Part shown: in pieces, positions 11,979-22,897 of the stretch
How positions within the stretch are numbered: position 1 is the first letter of the stretch
How the letters are laid out: each line of letters starts with the position of its first letter
Source: Neonectria sp. B-13
Taxonomy: Eukaryota; Ascomycota; Sordariomycetes; Hypocreales; Nectriaceae
Assembly: GCA_002682825.1 (NCBI GenBank)
Contig: NOKP01000006.1
Span: 1,612,001-1,676,000, forward strand
DNA: 64,000 bases
Direction of reading: 5' to 3'
Program-made: the position numbers and the translations under genes
Notes under the pieces: generated by a model
What the model saw: only the letters and a program-made list of their open reading frames with translations
The model's database searches: none
What the model was told of the DNA's origin: nothing

Positions 11979-13699
11979 ATGTTGTGGTTATTATTTCTCC
12001 TCATCCCCGCGCGAGCCGCCTCGATATGCGACGCCGAACCTTTAGTTCTCACGATCCAAGACGTCCAAGTCCTTCCAGATGTGCGGGATTCTTACATGAA
12101 GGGCATTGCCGCGCAGATTGGGTCTCCAGCGCAAGACATTGTTCTGCTTCCTTGGGCGTAAGTTGAGTCGCGGCCTGGGACAGGGCAGCGCTGACCGTGT
12201 TAGTGAACTGAATAACACCTGGGTTTACGATGACCAGGCCTACTGCGACAAATCCATCATCTGGAACGATCAAATCTGCGAGGTTCGCAGGGGAAATCTG
12301 TTCCACGAGGACGAGTCCAGTACCTTCGACAAGGCCAGCGATATCATCGCAGCCGGCGGCGCCGGAGACGAAGTGGCCTTCGAAGGCTCGGAAACGGGTA
12401 TAAAGAAGCTTGTGTCAACGAGTCTCGGCGGCACCGACACCCTCACGCTGAATGGCTCCGTCACCCTGGACGGCTTTCCCATCGGAATACCTCGCATGAA
12501 GTGGGATGCTGGGTACACGATGCTGCACCCCCTCGGGCTGGGGTCAAACTCGACATACCTCACCGCCCTCCGAGCGGCCGGCAAGATTGGATCGCGCGTG
12601 TGGTCGTTGTTCTGGGGGCGCATGTGGGTAGAAAACACCATCAACGGGTCCCTCGTCTTGGGAGGATATGACGAGGAAAAAGTCATTGGCGCGAATTACA
12701 CCGCGCCGCTCGACTATGACGACTTCACAGGTACGCAGGGCTGTTGGACCGGGATGAAGGTCATCTTGTCAGACATCAAACTCAACTTTCGAGATGGGTC
12801 TGACGAGAGCATATTTCCGTCCAACGCTGCGCTGCCGTGCTGTCTGGTGCCGCACCGACAGCTTCTGTTGGAAGCTCCGCTTGGCTACATGGACAAGTTC
12901 GAAGAGGTGACGGGAATAAATCACACTGATATTTCTTACGGCCTACATTGGTCTGCACGACTGTTTGATGCCGACAATGTGTAAGTCGTCCCTACATTCC
13001 ACAAAACACAGCTAACATTCCAGATTCGACGGCGATATCACCTTCTACCTCGACTCTGGGCTCGAAATCCGCGTTCCCAACGATCAGTACATTGTGCCAT
13101 TTGTCGACATCCATCGAAACGGGTCTCGAATTTTCAAGAACAATGTCCGCGAACTTCTCATGAATGGCGTTGTGAATCAGCCAGCCACCCTAGGCCGATA
13201 TTTCTTCACGTCCGCATACCTCATGGTGAACCACGACGCACACACCTTTACTCTCTGGCAAGGCAATCCGTCGAAAAAGAGTAGTATTGTACGTGTATTT
13301 GACGAGGAGACTGCTGAGAAGTGCTCCGGTGCCACTGCCGTGGTGCAGCCATCAGCTACCCAGACAACGGAGGAAGGGGAATCCACGAAGTCTACGGCAG
13401 AGACTGATAAGGCAGAACCCTCTTCATCTACTTCTGGTGCTGTAATCGGCGGTGCAGTCGCTGCAAGCATAATCGGCGTGTGTCTCATCGGCCTGGGCGT
13501 CTTCTACTACATCCGTCGAAGACGGCCCGTCGAGGTTTCGCCAACTCTGGTGCAGCCAGAGAACAAGCCCCCCGCATACTATTTCCAGCCACTTCAAGAG
13601 ATGCCAGGGTCTGTGCCTAGGCCATCGGAGATGGAAGGGGAGTCGCATTTTGTTTACGAGATGGATAGTAATATGCACAGCTCTCATCAAGGACGGTGA
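11979..13699 (+). CDS. Membrane-anchored pepsin-like (A1 fold) protein lacking catalytic Asp motifs
   Basis: The exons 11979-12157, 12204-12980 and 13024-13699 give 543 residues. The order is signal peptide (MLWLLFLLIPARAAS), an A1-peptidase-like domain (about 30-415), a Ser/Thr/Glu-rich stalk, one membrane segment (about 458-479) followed by RRRR, and a cytosolic tail. The fold is suggested by IGSPAQDIVLLPW followed by LNNTWVY, placed like the first beta hairpin of pepsins, by GRMWVENTINGSLVLGGYD, and by the long FDGDITFYLDSGLEIRVPNDQYI strand block. At the first catalytic position the usual DTG is replaced by WAELNN. At the second, DSG is replaced by an LPCCLVPHRQ segment near residue 268. 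Proteolysis is therefore unlikely; a wall-associated or binding role is inferred. Several NxS/T sites suggest glycosylation. Confidence 0.8.
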
Positions 13700-14167
13700 G
13701 TGTCACGGGATATGGACAATGTTAGTCAAGGAGTTTCACGGATTGGCGCAGTGAATTGATGTAATTAATTATCTTTGTCCTTGGGATTCACAAACATGTT
13801 GGGTCGATTGGCACAAGATGCTCCCTTTGGATGGCATCTAAGCGCCGCGGCTCGGGGTCACAGGTCTCAGCGCGGTGTTAAGAGCTGGCCTTGTGAATAC
13901 GAAGTTCGGTCCTGGGCGTTCTAAGCCACCCCTGTTATAGCTATAGTCTTAGCCTATAGAGACGTGCAATGCATGATACCTAGTCAGTATTACCGCGTTG
14001 TTTACTACGAAATGTACATACGCGCCTGCTTTGGTGACTGCTTCAAACGTCATATTTCTAAAGGAGAGCGTCAGACTAGCATCCTTTGAGTTCCTGCCGT
14101 CGTATTCATGTACGGTTACTAATAAAATAGCCACCCGTCCGGGTATCACCAACTCCAATCAATCCGT
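13700..14167. other. Intergenic, convergent 3' ends
   Basis: This 468 bp stretch between the pepsin-fold gene (plus) and the PLC-like gene (minus) has no supportable gene. Confidence 0.4.
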
Positions 14168-15145
14168 TCACAGCCCATTCAAAGACACCTGCATGTTCAT
14201 CGCATCTCCAACATTAATCCAATCCAACTGCGCAGGCATCGTTAGTCACAAACCCTAGAACGAAGCCCCGTGTAAGAGTCAATTGACTTACCAGGACAAC
14301 ATTAGGCTTCTTCCCCCACTGCCCCTCACATAAATCTACCTGCTTCTGGATGGACTCGTCCGAGTTCGTCTTGCCAGCATCGGCCTGGTTCGGGACCGCG
14401 ATCCCGAGGAGCTCATAGTTGAGCATGTGGTTCATCATGCCCATTAGCACGCTTGGGTCACCGTTTTCCGGCCGGTCAACTTCGCATGTTGGGAAGTCGG
14501 AGTCGGTTTCGCCAAAGGGAGTCTCCCAGAAGTAGTCGAACTCGTTGATGATGTAGTCAACTTTGCTCTCATCCATGTTGTAGTCTCATTGCGGTCAGCT
14601 GGGACCAAACCGCCGAGAAGGGTGTGGCGGGATATAAGCTTACCCATGAAGACGATGAGACGTGAGCCGGCATCCAGAAGCTCCTGGAGCGTTGGCCACT
14701 CATCAAGAGCCATCTTCTTCTCCGGATGGAAAACATATTGCTTCAAACCCGTGCTCTCAAACGCCTCGTCAAATTGGGTCACCGATATGGCATCGATGTT
14801 GGTGAGGAGCATCGTCACCACATCATCTGGGTTGTCGTCCATCCAGTCGGCAACTTCCTGCAGATACTGCGTCAACGGGCCCTCATCGAGTTCCCAGCAA
14901 GCGGTGTGGCACATTTCTATCTCGCCATCCTTGTCCTGTGTCTGGGCTTGTAGGAACCGCACGCCCAGATCAAGCTGCTCCGTAACTGACTTATACTGGT
15001 TGTGCACCGGGGTGACGCCGACAAACGCGCTGTTGTGGGAACCCACGAAAGTGATGTCTGAATACTTGCGGCCACAGAGACCATCGTGACCGTTGCAGGC
15101 GGCGAGCGCTACTGTCACAAAGGGGGTAATTTGCAGCAAACGCAT
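14168..15145 (-). CDS. Secreted PI-PLC X-domain-like (PLC-like phosphodiesterase) protein
   Basis: The three exons 14644-15145, 14292-14584 and 14168-14227 give 284 residues. A signal peptide (MRLLQITPFVTVALAACNG) is followed by a TIM-barrel PLC-X-like domain. It shows FVGSHNSAF with the first catalytic-type His, LDLGVRFLQAQTQ, EMCHTACW with the second His, and the DWMDDNPDDVVTMLLTN and SRLIVFMDYNMDES strands. The last 19-residue exon ends MQVSLNGL. Bacterial relatives cleave phosphatidylinositol or GPI anchors by a His-His mechanism. Fungal members lack calcium ligands and their substrates are mostly unknown. Residues C-x-H-x-x-C-W are well kept in this fungal subgroup. The second intron (14228-14291) ends at a GCGCAG acceptor and is needed to reach the end. 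Confidence 0.87.
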
Positions 15146-16394
15146 ACTTGAAAGCGATAAGGAGAAGAGTGAAAAGAACGGAAACCGGAAATTGTTTGGA
15201 CCATCTACTCTTCTACACGCGGGCCGCGACATCTCATATACAAAACGACACCATCTAAACACCCAAGCCGCCTGTCGCACCAGCCTGGGACATCCTTAGA
15301 CGAGGCGTCTTCTCGGCGAATCATGTACGTACAACTCACTTTGATCCTCAGAAACAAGGGTCTACGATACCTGGGATCTTGGACTTACGCTCCTTAGACT
15401 AGGGGTCATCCGCCTGGACGTGTCTCGCTGTCTCGCATGTTCCGGAATAAGTTGGCGTTGGCATGGGGCGTGCCGCAGTCTGCCTTCTCCTCCTGCCTTC
15501 CTGGGCGATTCTATGCGGAACGTGATCTTTGGGAAGGTGCTTGATGACCAGAGGCCACAAGAGGAGAGTGATTTGCGCGGTGGCTGAGCTGTCGAGGCTG
15601 CGTCGCAGAGCTGTTATGAGGGTTGATTCGATGGCCACATGTTTGGTGGGCGGAAAATGAAACGTGGGGGGACCAGGTCGGGTTAAGGATCAGGGGCAGG
15701 GCGCTCCGACACTGGCCGGCTGATAGAGATGTTTCACGGACTGACAAGGCATTGAGTAGGATTTTGTTTCGTTGCATGAAGTTGTTGTGTTGCATTCGGT
15801 CGTTTGCAGGTTTCATGCATGTAATGCCATCAGCTCGAATGGCAAGACGGATTCTTGGATGAGATCGGGTTGCACATCTTCCAAAGCACCGACTGACTCT
15901 ATTGAGATATAATATCGGTTCCGATTTTGCAACTTGGCGTGAAGAATATCAATGTTCGACCGCGGGTTGAGGTGATAATGGTGGTTTTACAGAACACAGT
16001 CTGGTTATTCCCGGCATGGAGGTTCCATGAGTTGTCATTAGATTAATAATTATTCTGTAAAAAGAGTTGGAGACAGCGAGTAATGACGGTTGAATGGCGT
16101 TAAGATTATATACAAGCAAGCAAAATACAGGACAAGCAAGATCTTTATTCAATATGCAAAGTCCTCAAGTCTAATGTTCTCATAATGGCTGTCATCCATT
16201 GGGAGTATTCGTAACTGGTCGGGTACCTGTCGGACCCACTCTGACGCAGGCGCATCCCGCCAACCTGCAACGGCGCGATCCTTCAACAAACTGTCCACAT
16301 CCTTTGTCTTCCAACAACTCCAACCACCAACAACATCGGCGCTGAATGATCCTCAGGTATCCCAACGGCATCCTGTGATGCCCCAGCGCCTACC
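15146..16394. other. Divergent intergenic region, PLC-like gene / J-domain gene
   Basis: This 1.25 kb region contains both promoters. An AT-rich part at about 15900-16110 breaks the otherwise even composition. Open frames near 15400-15860 show no family features and I do not call them. Confidence 0.4.
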
Positions 16395-17587
16395 ATGTCC
16401 GGATATCTCTCCATGCTAGGCTGGGCCTTCCTGCCCGGTGTAAGCTTCCACTCTCCTCCGTACCCTGTCCCATATCCCGTCTCCATAGCTTGGAGGCAAC
16501 ATAACACATATCCTTGGGGTCACAGTAGCTAACAGGTTTCCCGCGACAGCTTGCAACTTCCTGGATTCAGACCATCTACTATGGCCTCACCATACGCGCC
16601 GGGGACCCAAAGCCCACTCCCGGCTCCGCTCGCTTCAACTCCCACCGCCGAACCATCCACATCCTCGTCATTGCCACCTACCTACTCTACACCATCTACG
16701 AGGCCGACTACGACCAGCGCCGCAACCCATCCTACTATGCCGACCTCGGCGTCTCATTTTCCGCGCCTGACCGCGATATCAAGTCCCGCTTCCGCCGTAT
16801 GGCCGCTCTCCACCACCCGGACAAGGTCGGCGCCGACGCCCCGGACTCGGCCGCCTTCTTCATGCACCTCAAGCAGGCCAGCGATACCCTCCAGGACGCA
16901 GCTAAGCGCTTCGCCTACGATCGCTTTGGACCCGAAGTTGCGCGCTGGCAGAAGTGCATCACCATCAAAGACTACGTGACCCGCGGCGTTGTCTCCGGCA
17001 TCCTGCCTCATTACGGTGTCGCCGCAGCCTCCATCTACGTCCTCGGCCTGTTCGGTTACATGGACTTTGGAAAATACTACCGCTGGCTCATCCTGCTCAC
17101 TCTCTGCACATTTGAGCTTCACAGCGTCACGCGGCCGGAGTACCCTCCTGTCGTGACGGCCATTAACGCCGTTCTCACACGTGTCACCTCGCACCATCCA
17201 TACCTTCCCTTCCAGATCATATCGCTGGCCCGGAAGCTCACCATCACCTTTTACATCGCGCTCTCCCAGATCGGCCCGCTCCTAGTGGAGCAGTTTGGTG
17301 GCGGTCAGAAAGCCGTTGCTCAGAATGAGGAGAAGGCACTCCAACAGAATCTGGATCGTCTTGAGGCAATTGCCAAGCAGCTAGATGGCGACGCAGTGCG
17401 ACTCCTGGATATGGAACTTGCTCCGTACAAGGGTGATGCTGAGGCGACTACCAACCTACAAGGCAAGATGAGGGAGTGGCTAGTGCAGAACACCATCAGG
17501 GCAGACCCGATGGTTAGAGACGCGCTGGGGACGTCGTTGAAACGAAGGAGAGTTGACGCTCCATCCGGCGCCAAGGGGAATCGATAG
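16395..17587 (+). CDS. Membrane J-domain (DnaJ/Hsp40-like) protein
   Basis: The exons 16395-16439 and 16550-17587 give 360 residues. A short N-terminus and hydrophobic stretches (near 6-30 and 50-66) come first. A J domain spans about 76-143, with ALHHPDKVG placing the essential HPD at 104-106 and a classic AKRFAYDRFGPEV helix end. Two or more further membrane segments follow (about 160-205), then an amphipathic region ending in a basic KRRR tail. J domains stimulate Hsp70 ATPase, so this should recruit an Hsp70 to a membrane, probably the ER or mitochondrial outer membrane. The location is inferred. It lacks the Gly/Phe and zinc-finger regions of class I proteins. Exon 1 is 15 codons; without it the first membrane segment is shortened. 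The intron donor GTAAGC at 16440 keeps frame. Confidence 0.85.
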
Positions 17588-17803
17588 AATTTAGCGAAGC
17601 CAATCTATTACATCTATATAGACTAATAACCCCCAAGTTTATACACGAAGACCCAAATTTATACACCTGTTACATAAAGCATGCCAACTATGCCCACCAT
17701 GTCTCTACACTCATAGTATGCATTATTTCAATATCAAACAGTGCATCCTGAACAACCTGTCCGATGGTTGCGGCACTGCGTCTAATGGTAAAGTTCATTT
17801 CAG
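17588..17803. other. Short convergent intergenic region
   Basis: These 216 bp separate the 3' ends of the J-domain gene and the MFS gene and are AT-rich, as expected for paired 3' UTRs. Confidence 0.4.
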
Positions 17804-19712
17804 TTATAGCCTCTGCGCACCCCTTGTCTCGATGGGGATCATGCACATGCCAACAAAAGCCGACAGGATTAGTGCCGCAGACATGTAGATGGGCGTGGTA
17901 GCGCCATCTCCGGGGACCGTAGCGGCCAGAACGGGGGCCATCAAGCCGGTGAGGCGGTTGAGGAAGCTCGCGACGCCCGTGCCGGCGCCGCGGACGGGGG
18001 CGGGGAAGATTTCCGGGGTGAAGGCGTAAAGGACACCGTACATGATGTTCTGGGAGAAGGCCTCGACACAGGAGAAGAAAAGTTGGGTTGACGGGGTCGT
18101 GCCGTAGATGACGAAGAGGAAGAGGAAGATGGCGGAGATGAAGGTAGAGCAGGCGAGCGTGCCGCGGCGGCCGAGGAACGGGGACGGGTGGTCGACGAGA
18201 TAGGCGGCCAGCAGGCTGCCAGGGACGCCGAGGACGGAGGTGATGGCGTAGTTTCGGTATGTTTCGGCGGAGATGGTGGCCGTCTCGGACTGGACCGAGT
18301 TGGGGTCGGCGTCGGCGTGCGCGCGGGCGAAGTACTGGGGGAGGAAGGCGTTGAATAGGGGATAGCCCATACCAATGGTGGCCCAGCAGAACCAGATGAG
18401 TGAGGTGGTGATGCCAAGGGTCTTGGTCTTGAAGAGCGGTCGCAGCCGCTCCGCGGAGATGCTTTTGAGCTTCGCCGCGATGACGCCAGAGGTGGTGCGC
18501 GCGGGGATCTGCCGCGCAACCTTGGCGATGGCAGGCTCATCCTCGCTGTAGGCCACCAGATCGAGGATCTCCGACGTCAGCCAGGTCCTGGTGTGGTTGT
18601 GGAAGGCAATGCCGTGGACAACGGCGACGGCTTCGTTCTGGCGGCCCTTGTTGAGGAGGAACTTGGGCGACTCGAAGAGGTGGAAGATGAAGAAGCGGAT
18701 GACGAACATGGCAAATGTGACGATGCCGATGGTGACGACGAAGTACCGCCAGCCCTGGTCGACGGGCCAGTGGGCGATGAAGTACCAGGCGACGAGCGAC
18801 GAGGCGAGCTGGCCGATGGGCCACCACACGGAGAGCAGGGTGAGCAGAGCGCTGGAGGCATCTGGGAGGAACTCGAGGAACAAGGCGCCGTCGACGGGCA
18901 GGCTGCCGCCGACGCCGAAGCCGAGGGCGCCGAAGAAGAAGCAGACGGAGCCCCAGCTCTGGGCGTAGGCGGCCATGATGCCGAAGACGCTGGTGATGAG
19001 CAGCGTGGAGTTGAAGGCGATGCGCCGCCCGAGGAAGTCGGATCCGATGCCCCAGAAGAAGCTGCCCGCCGAGAGGCCCACGAAGAGCGCGCTCGTCGTG
19101 TACCTGACTCGCTTCTCGTCGATGCCGAACTCGGCGGAGAGGGATGGGAGGCATAGAGATACGCCCTGGAGGGTCTGTTAGTGTTGCTGATGGAGAGTTG
19201 GGGACAGTTCAAGGGAGATGCTCACTTGTAGCCATAGACTGAGTGTCTTTGTTAGCAAGAGCCGTGAATAACATGGTGAACCATCAGACTTACTTATCGG
19301 CCAACCATCCGAAGCCGCAGAGGATAAAGAGTTGCCAATTGTAACTCCCCATGCCGATGTCTCCAATGGCTTTGTTGATGAGTTTCGACTTGACTGTTCC
19401 CCGTTAGTCCAGCCCATTACACCTTGTCGTTGGCAACTCACTCTCATAAGTCGTCCACTGCCCCTGTCGCCCTTCTCTCATTTCCCTTCGCAGACTTTCA
19501 ATGGTATACTCGCCGGCATTCTTCTGGAGCATGCCTTGCATCTCATAGTCTCCGTCCTTGGTCTCCTCGACTTCGTCATCCTCCTGGGGTTGAGACGTTG
19601 CCTTCTTGGCCGATTGGTTATAGAGATGGGCCTGCTCCAGGGGCACAAGAACCCCGACGTAGTCGTCAACCGACTCGACGTGCCCCGAGCCCAATCGCCA
19701 CGAGATCCTCAT
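17804..19712 (-). CDS. MFS transporter, sugar-porter-like (SV2/organic solute type)
   Basis: The four exons 19442-19712, 19294-19393, 19226-19238 and 17804-19165 give 581 residues. An acidic cytosolic N-terminus of about 95 residues contains KIGD-like TM1 entry sequence IKSKLINKAIGDIGMGSYNWQLFILCGFGWLADN. TM1-12 follow, with the loop 2-3 motif GSDFLGRR and the TM4 region GGSLPVDGALFLEFLP typical of solute porters related to SV2 and organic ion carriers. The second half repeats the signature as LVDHPSPFLGRRG and ends PVRGAGTGVASFLNRLTGLMAP. Exon 3 is a 13-nt microexon that joins NLWLQ to GVSLCLPSLSAEFG; without it the frame breaks. The substrate is unknown. The protein most likely sits in the plasma membrane, by inference. 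Confidence 0.87.
19226..19238 (-). other. 13-nt microexon of the MFS gene
   Basis: The minus-strand exon TCTATGGCTACAA is flanked by a CTCAG acceptor and a GTGAGC donor. Including it restores frame from phase 2 to phase 0 and encodes the conserved-looking WLQG turn of TM1-2. Confidence 0.8.
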
Positions 19713-21138
19713 CGCTACAACCGTTTCCGTGAAATTCCGTCCCAGTCGGCGTCACCGGAAATCTGCATGTATGAAAGTTCCTTGAAGCACACGTGACCAC
19801 CTGCCACTTCTAGCCAGGCCACGGGTGAGGGTTGGTGGAAGTAAGTCAAAAGATAGGTATGTGCAGAAGCGCCAGCGTCACCACGGATGGGATGTGAGCG
19901 GGGGAGAATTGCCCTGCACCGAGTTAAATAGCCAGAACGAAGAGACAAATATAACGAGCGTGATGAGCGAACGAACGGGATGTGAAAGAGCGTGATGAAG
20001 GAACGAGATGTTGAACCGACGGGCACAATTGGTGGATGCGAGGTGAAACAGGGTTGTGGAAGAGGACAAGTCAGACGGTAATAATAGGAGTTGGCTCGAT
20101 GATCCCCCGTATTCTGCATCTTGTCAGGGGGGCCTTGGCTGCGCTAGTGAGCCATGCCGGTGGCGGCTGGCTTTGGCTTCGGCTTCGGGGCCGTCGATGG
20201 GTGGCCAAGGCCCGCGGGGATCACTCATTACAGTAGAGAAGAGATGCCAGGATGGATTGCAGCAATTCGGGTCGTCGCAACGGGCAGAAGGAGGCCTACA
20301 GGACATCATAAGTAGGCAGTTGTCCATGATTAGGCGGGTACGATGCCAATTGCCCTTTAAACCTAACAACATGGCCTCTACGCTGTGCGAAGAGCCCCTT
20401 ACTTTTCTCTTCAACTGGATTTCTATATCCATCTTGCATGCCTTGGCGTGGCAGCTGACGATGCGCCGCGTAGGATTTGCCCCTGTTAGGTCGCACCAGG
20501 CAAGCTACTGATCCAAGTTCATGATGCTCAGGCCAATTGCTTGTGGGGCGCTGTATTTTCGGGCGACCCCTGTCGCTCGTCAGGAAAATATTTACTGATG
20601 AAAGCTGGGCGTTTATTGATCAGTCTTGGGTATAAAAGACTGCGCAGTAGAGCGAGGTACTTCGCATGGAAACCAGCCCATTTGTGCCTTTCTCTCCCTT
20701 GGAATTGACTGTTGGTTGAATGGTGGAGGTGACGTTCGTGTTGGGCTGACGCCGTGTCTCACATTTTCTCAACCCCCACATGGCACAGGCCATTCATTCA
20801 TTGCCTTCGTCAATGAGAATGGAAATCAACAACTACGGGCGAGCCGCCAGCTACGTACAAGTTTGAATCTTGTCTGGGGAAAAGGGCATGGCTTGGCAGG
20901 AACAGTCGGAATTAAATCTCGCCATGTGAGTAATACATCCTTGTCGTGCTCTGTGATTCCCATCGCAGTGGAGTGACGTAGCCATTCAGAGCAAACTGCT
21001 CTCTTCTCATGCGACTCGTAATTCCGGTCATATCAATGCAAATCCATCTGGACTGCTACCAACTCCAATACTCCATATCCTTCATGACCACCCGATCATG
21101 ACATACCGAAACGTTACGGGCTTTGATAGGCCGCCTCA
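19713..21138. other. Intergenic between MFS gene promoter and SUB1 3' end
   Basis: This 1.4 kb region holds the upstream region of the MFS gene. Open frames on both strands (for example near 20050-20510) are short, lack splice or family support and are not called. I see nothing else. Confidence 0.4.
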
Positions 21139-21723
21139 TTAGTCCTCGTCATCCTCATCGCTAGTTGCATCGATGTTGGCCTTGGACGATTTTGACTTGT
21201 CCTTCTTGGGCTTTGATGTTGGGACAAGAGCTGTCGAAGTTGTCTCCTCAGGCTCATCAACGGTGTGTCCGAGGTCACGCAAGGCGGCGTTGATAGAAGG
21301 GACCACCTTGAGCAGCGCCATGTACTGTTCAACAGAGAGGGAGATGCCCTAACCAGCACCGTCAGCAAACATTTCACCAACTATCGGGAAACACTAGCGC
21401 ATTCACCTTCTTTCCTGGAAGCGTCTTGCCATCCTTTTCGTAGTACTCTCGAATGTTGACGAAGCTCACAGTCTTGAACTGCGATACGCCCACCCGACGC
21501 TTGTTTGACAGCTGGGATATCCATTAGCGCTTGGCCATAGGCAGGGGTCTCGGCTTGCGGCGCGTACCTCCCAGAAGGGGTTTCCATCGTCGTCTTTGCC
21601 TTGAGAGCCAGCCCCGGATGAGGAGCTCTTTGCCTTCTTGGCGGGCTTTTGCGCAATCTCGGGTTCGATGGCATCGTCATCCTCCACCATGCTCGCACTG
21701 CGCTTCTTGGAGAACTTGGGCAT
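21139..21723 (-). CDS. sub1: PC4/Sub1 transcriptional coactivator
   Basis: The three exons 21568-21723, 21407-21511 and 21139-21348 give 156 residues. A Lys/Ser-rich N-terminus with acidic patches (1-48) precedes the PC4 single-strand-DNA-binding domain (about 49-112): NPFWELSNKRRVGVSQFKTVSFVNIREYYEKDG and TLPGKKGISLSVEQYMALLKVVPSI. The C-terminus is Lys/Ser then DEDDED-rich. PC4/Sub1 binds melted promoter DNA and supports RNA polymerase II initiation, elongation and repair in the nucleus. Domain, length and the phase-0 introns agree with fungal orthologues. The gene is divergent from the PX protein gene, with 1.2 kb between them. Confidence 0.93.
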
Positions 21724-22897
21724 TTTGCTGGTGTCGCGTCACGTCGCGTGGGACAGCTGCAGATGAGCGAGACTAAATGGAGGATTGCGACACGGATTCT
21801 CGCAAGAAGTGGGATGGAATGCCTCGCGTGGACGGATCAAGCTCCAAGGGAGAGAGTCAAAGTCTACGGCTCACTGGAACGCGGTTGGCGCGCAGTGAGA
21901 CAAGCTCCCATATTGAAACGCCAATCCACGTGACACGCATTGCAGAGAGGTGAGAAGGCTGGTGGGGCCCTCATCTCAACTGATAGTGGGATCGCTGGGG
22001 TATTTATGGCGTACTCGTATTTTGTGGTGTTCCTGGTTCGAAGGCGTTATGCAATCTTGCTTTGCTCGCTTACTACGAATACGTAAATGGAAAGGGGCTC
22101 ACGCAATCTGTTTGCTACCCTTTGTGAAGCAAGCAGCTTCAGTCGTCTCGGAAGGGCGGTTGGGCGGCTCGTATTCAGGATACTCAAGGAGAAACGGGGC
22201 CGGACAGGGGAAAATATATGGCACCGAAGGGCACTGAATGGCAGTCGGTGGCAATGAATGGCCATACATGGCTGGCTTGTTTCGTGTTTCCTTGGTGGAG
22301 GGAATGGGGCAGCACGGTTTTTGGGGACTTGGACGGGTGCGCTGGCGTCCATGTGGCCCCACGGCTTCAGGGCTCCAATGCTCCATGCCAGGGGGTGGAT
22401 AAGCTTGGCTCCATTGCTTGGCTCCATTGCTTGGCTGTGCGGCTTCCGTATTTAGTGTCAATTACAGCCACCATCGCTAACGCGGAAGGCGCCGAGCCAA
22501 TGTCCAGCGGCCCGGCGGGGCCAACCAGCCCTGAGAGCCTGCTAACGGGGATCTAGACCCCCTGAAGGATACATCACAGGGCCATGGGGGGTAACCTTTT
22601 GGTTGAACAAGACAGCAGCAATCCAATCCAGGTAATTTGAAACCTCGAACCCTCCCTCACCCACGGGCAAGTCTAGACGCCCATTGTCCCAGCCGTTGTC
22701 CGAGCATCTGTCAGACTGCCACCTACCTAATTCCTGCATACAGCCGGCGTTGCCAAAACCTCCTCTTCCTGATAAACCTCTTCGCCGCAGAGTGATGCTG
22801 AATATTGCTACGACGTTACCGCCACGGTCCCTGTTCTCGTCCCCAAGGGAAGCTGCCCAGATTCTGCGCCAAGCACCTCGAAAGCTTCCCACCCCCG
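21724..22897. other. Divergent intergenic region, SUB1 / PX-protein gene
   Basis: This 1.17 kb region contains both promoters. A duplicated CCATTGCTTGGCT unit occurs near 22411-22435. No gene is supportable. Confidence 0.4.

Noticed and set aside
20056..20511. Plus-strand open frame of about 150 codons
   Set aside because: Overlapped by minus-strand frames of similar size, no family match and no conserved motif.
22805..22897. Upstream extension of the PX-protein frame
   Set aside because: Begins with TTG and has no ATG before 22898.
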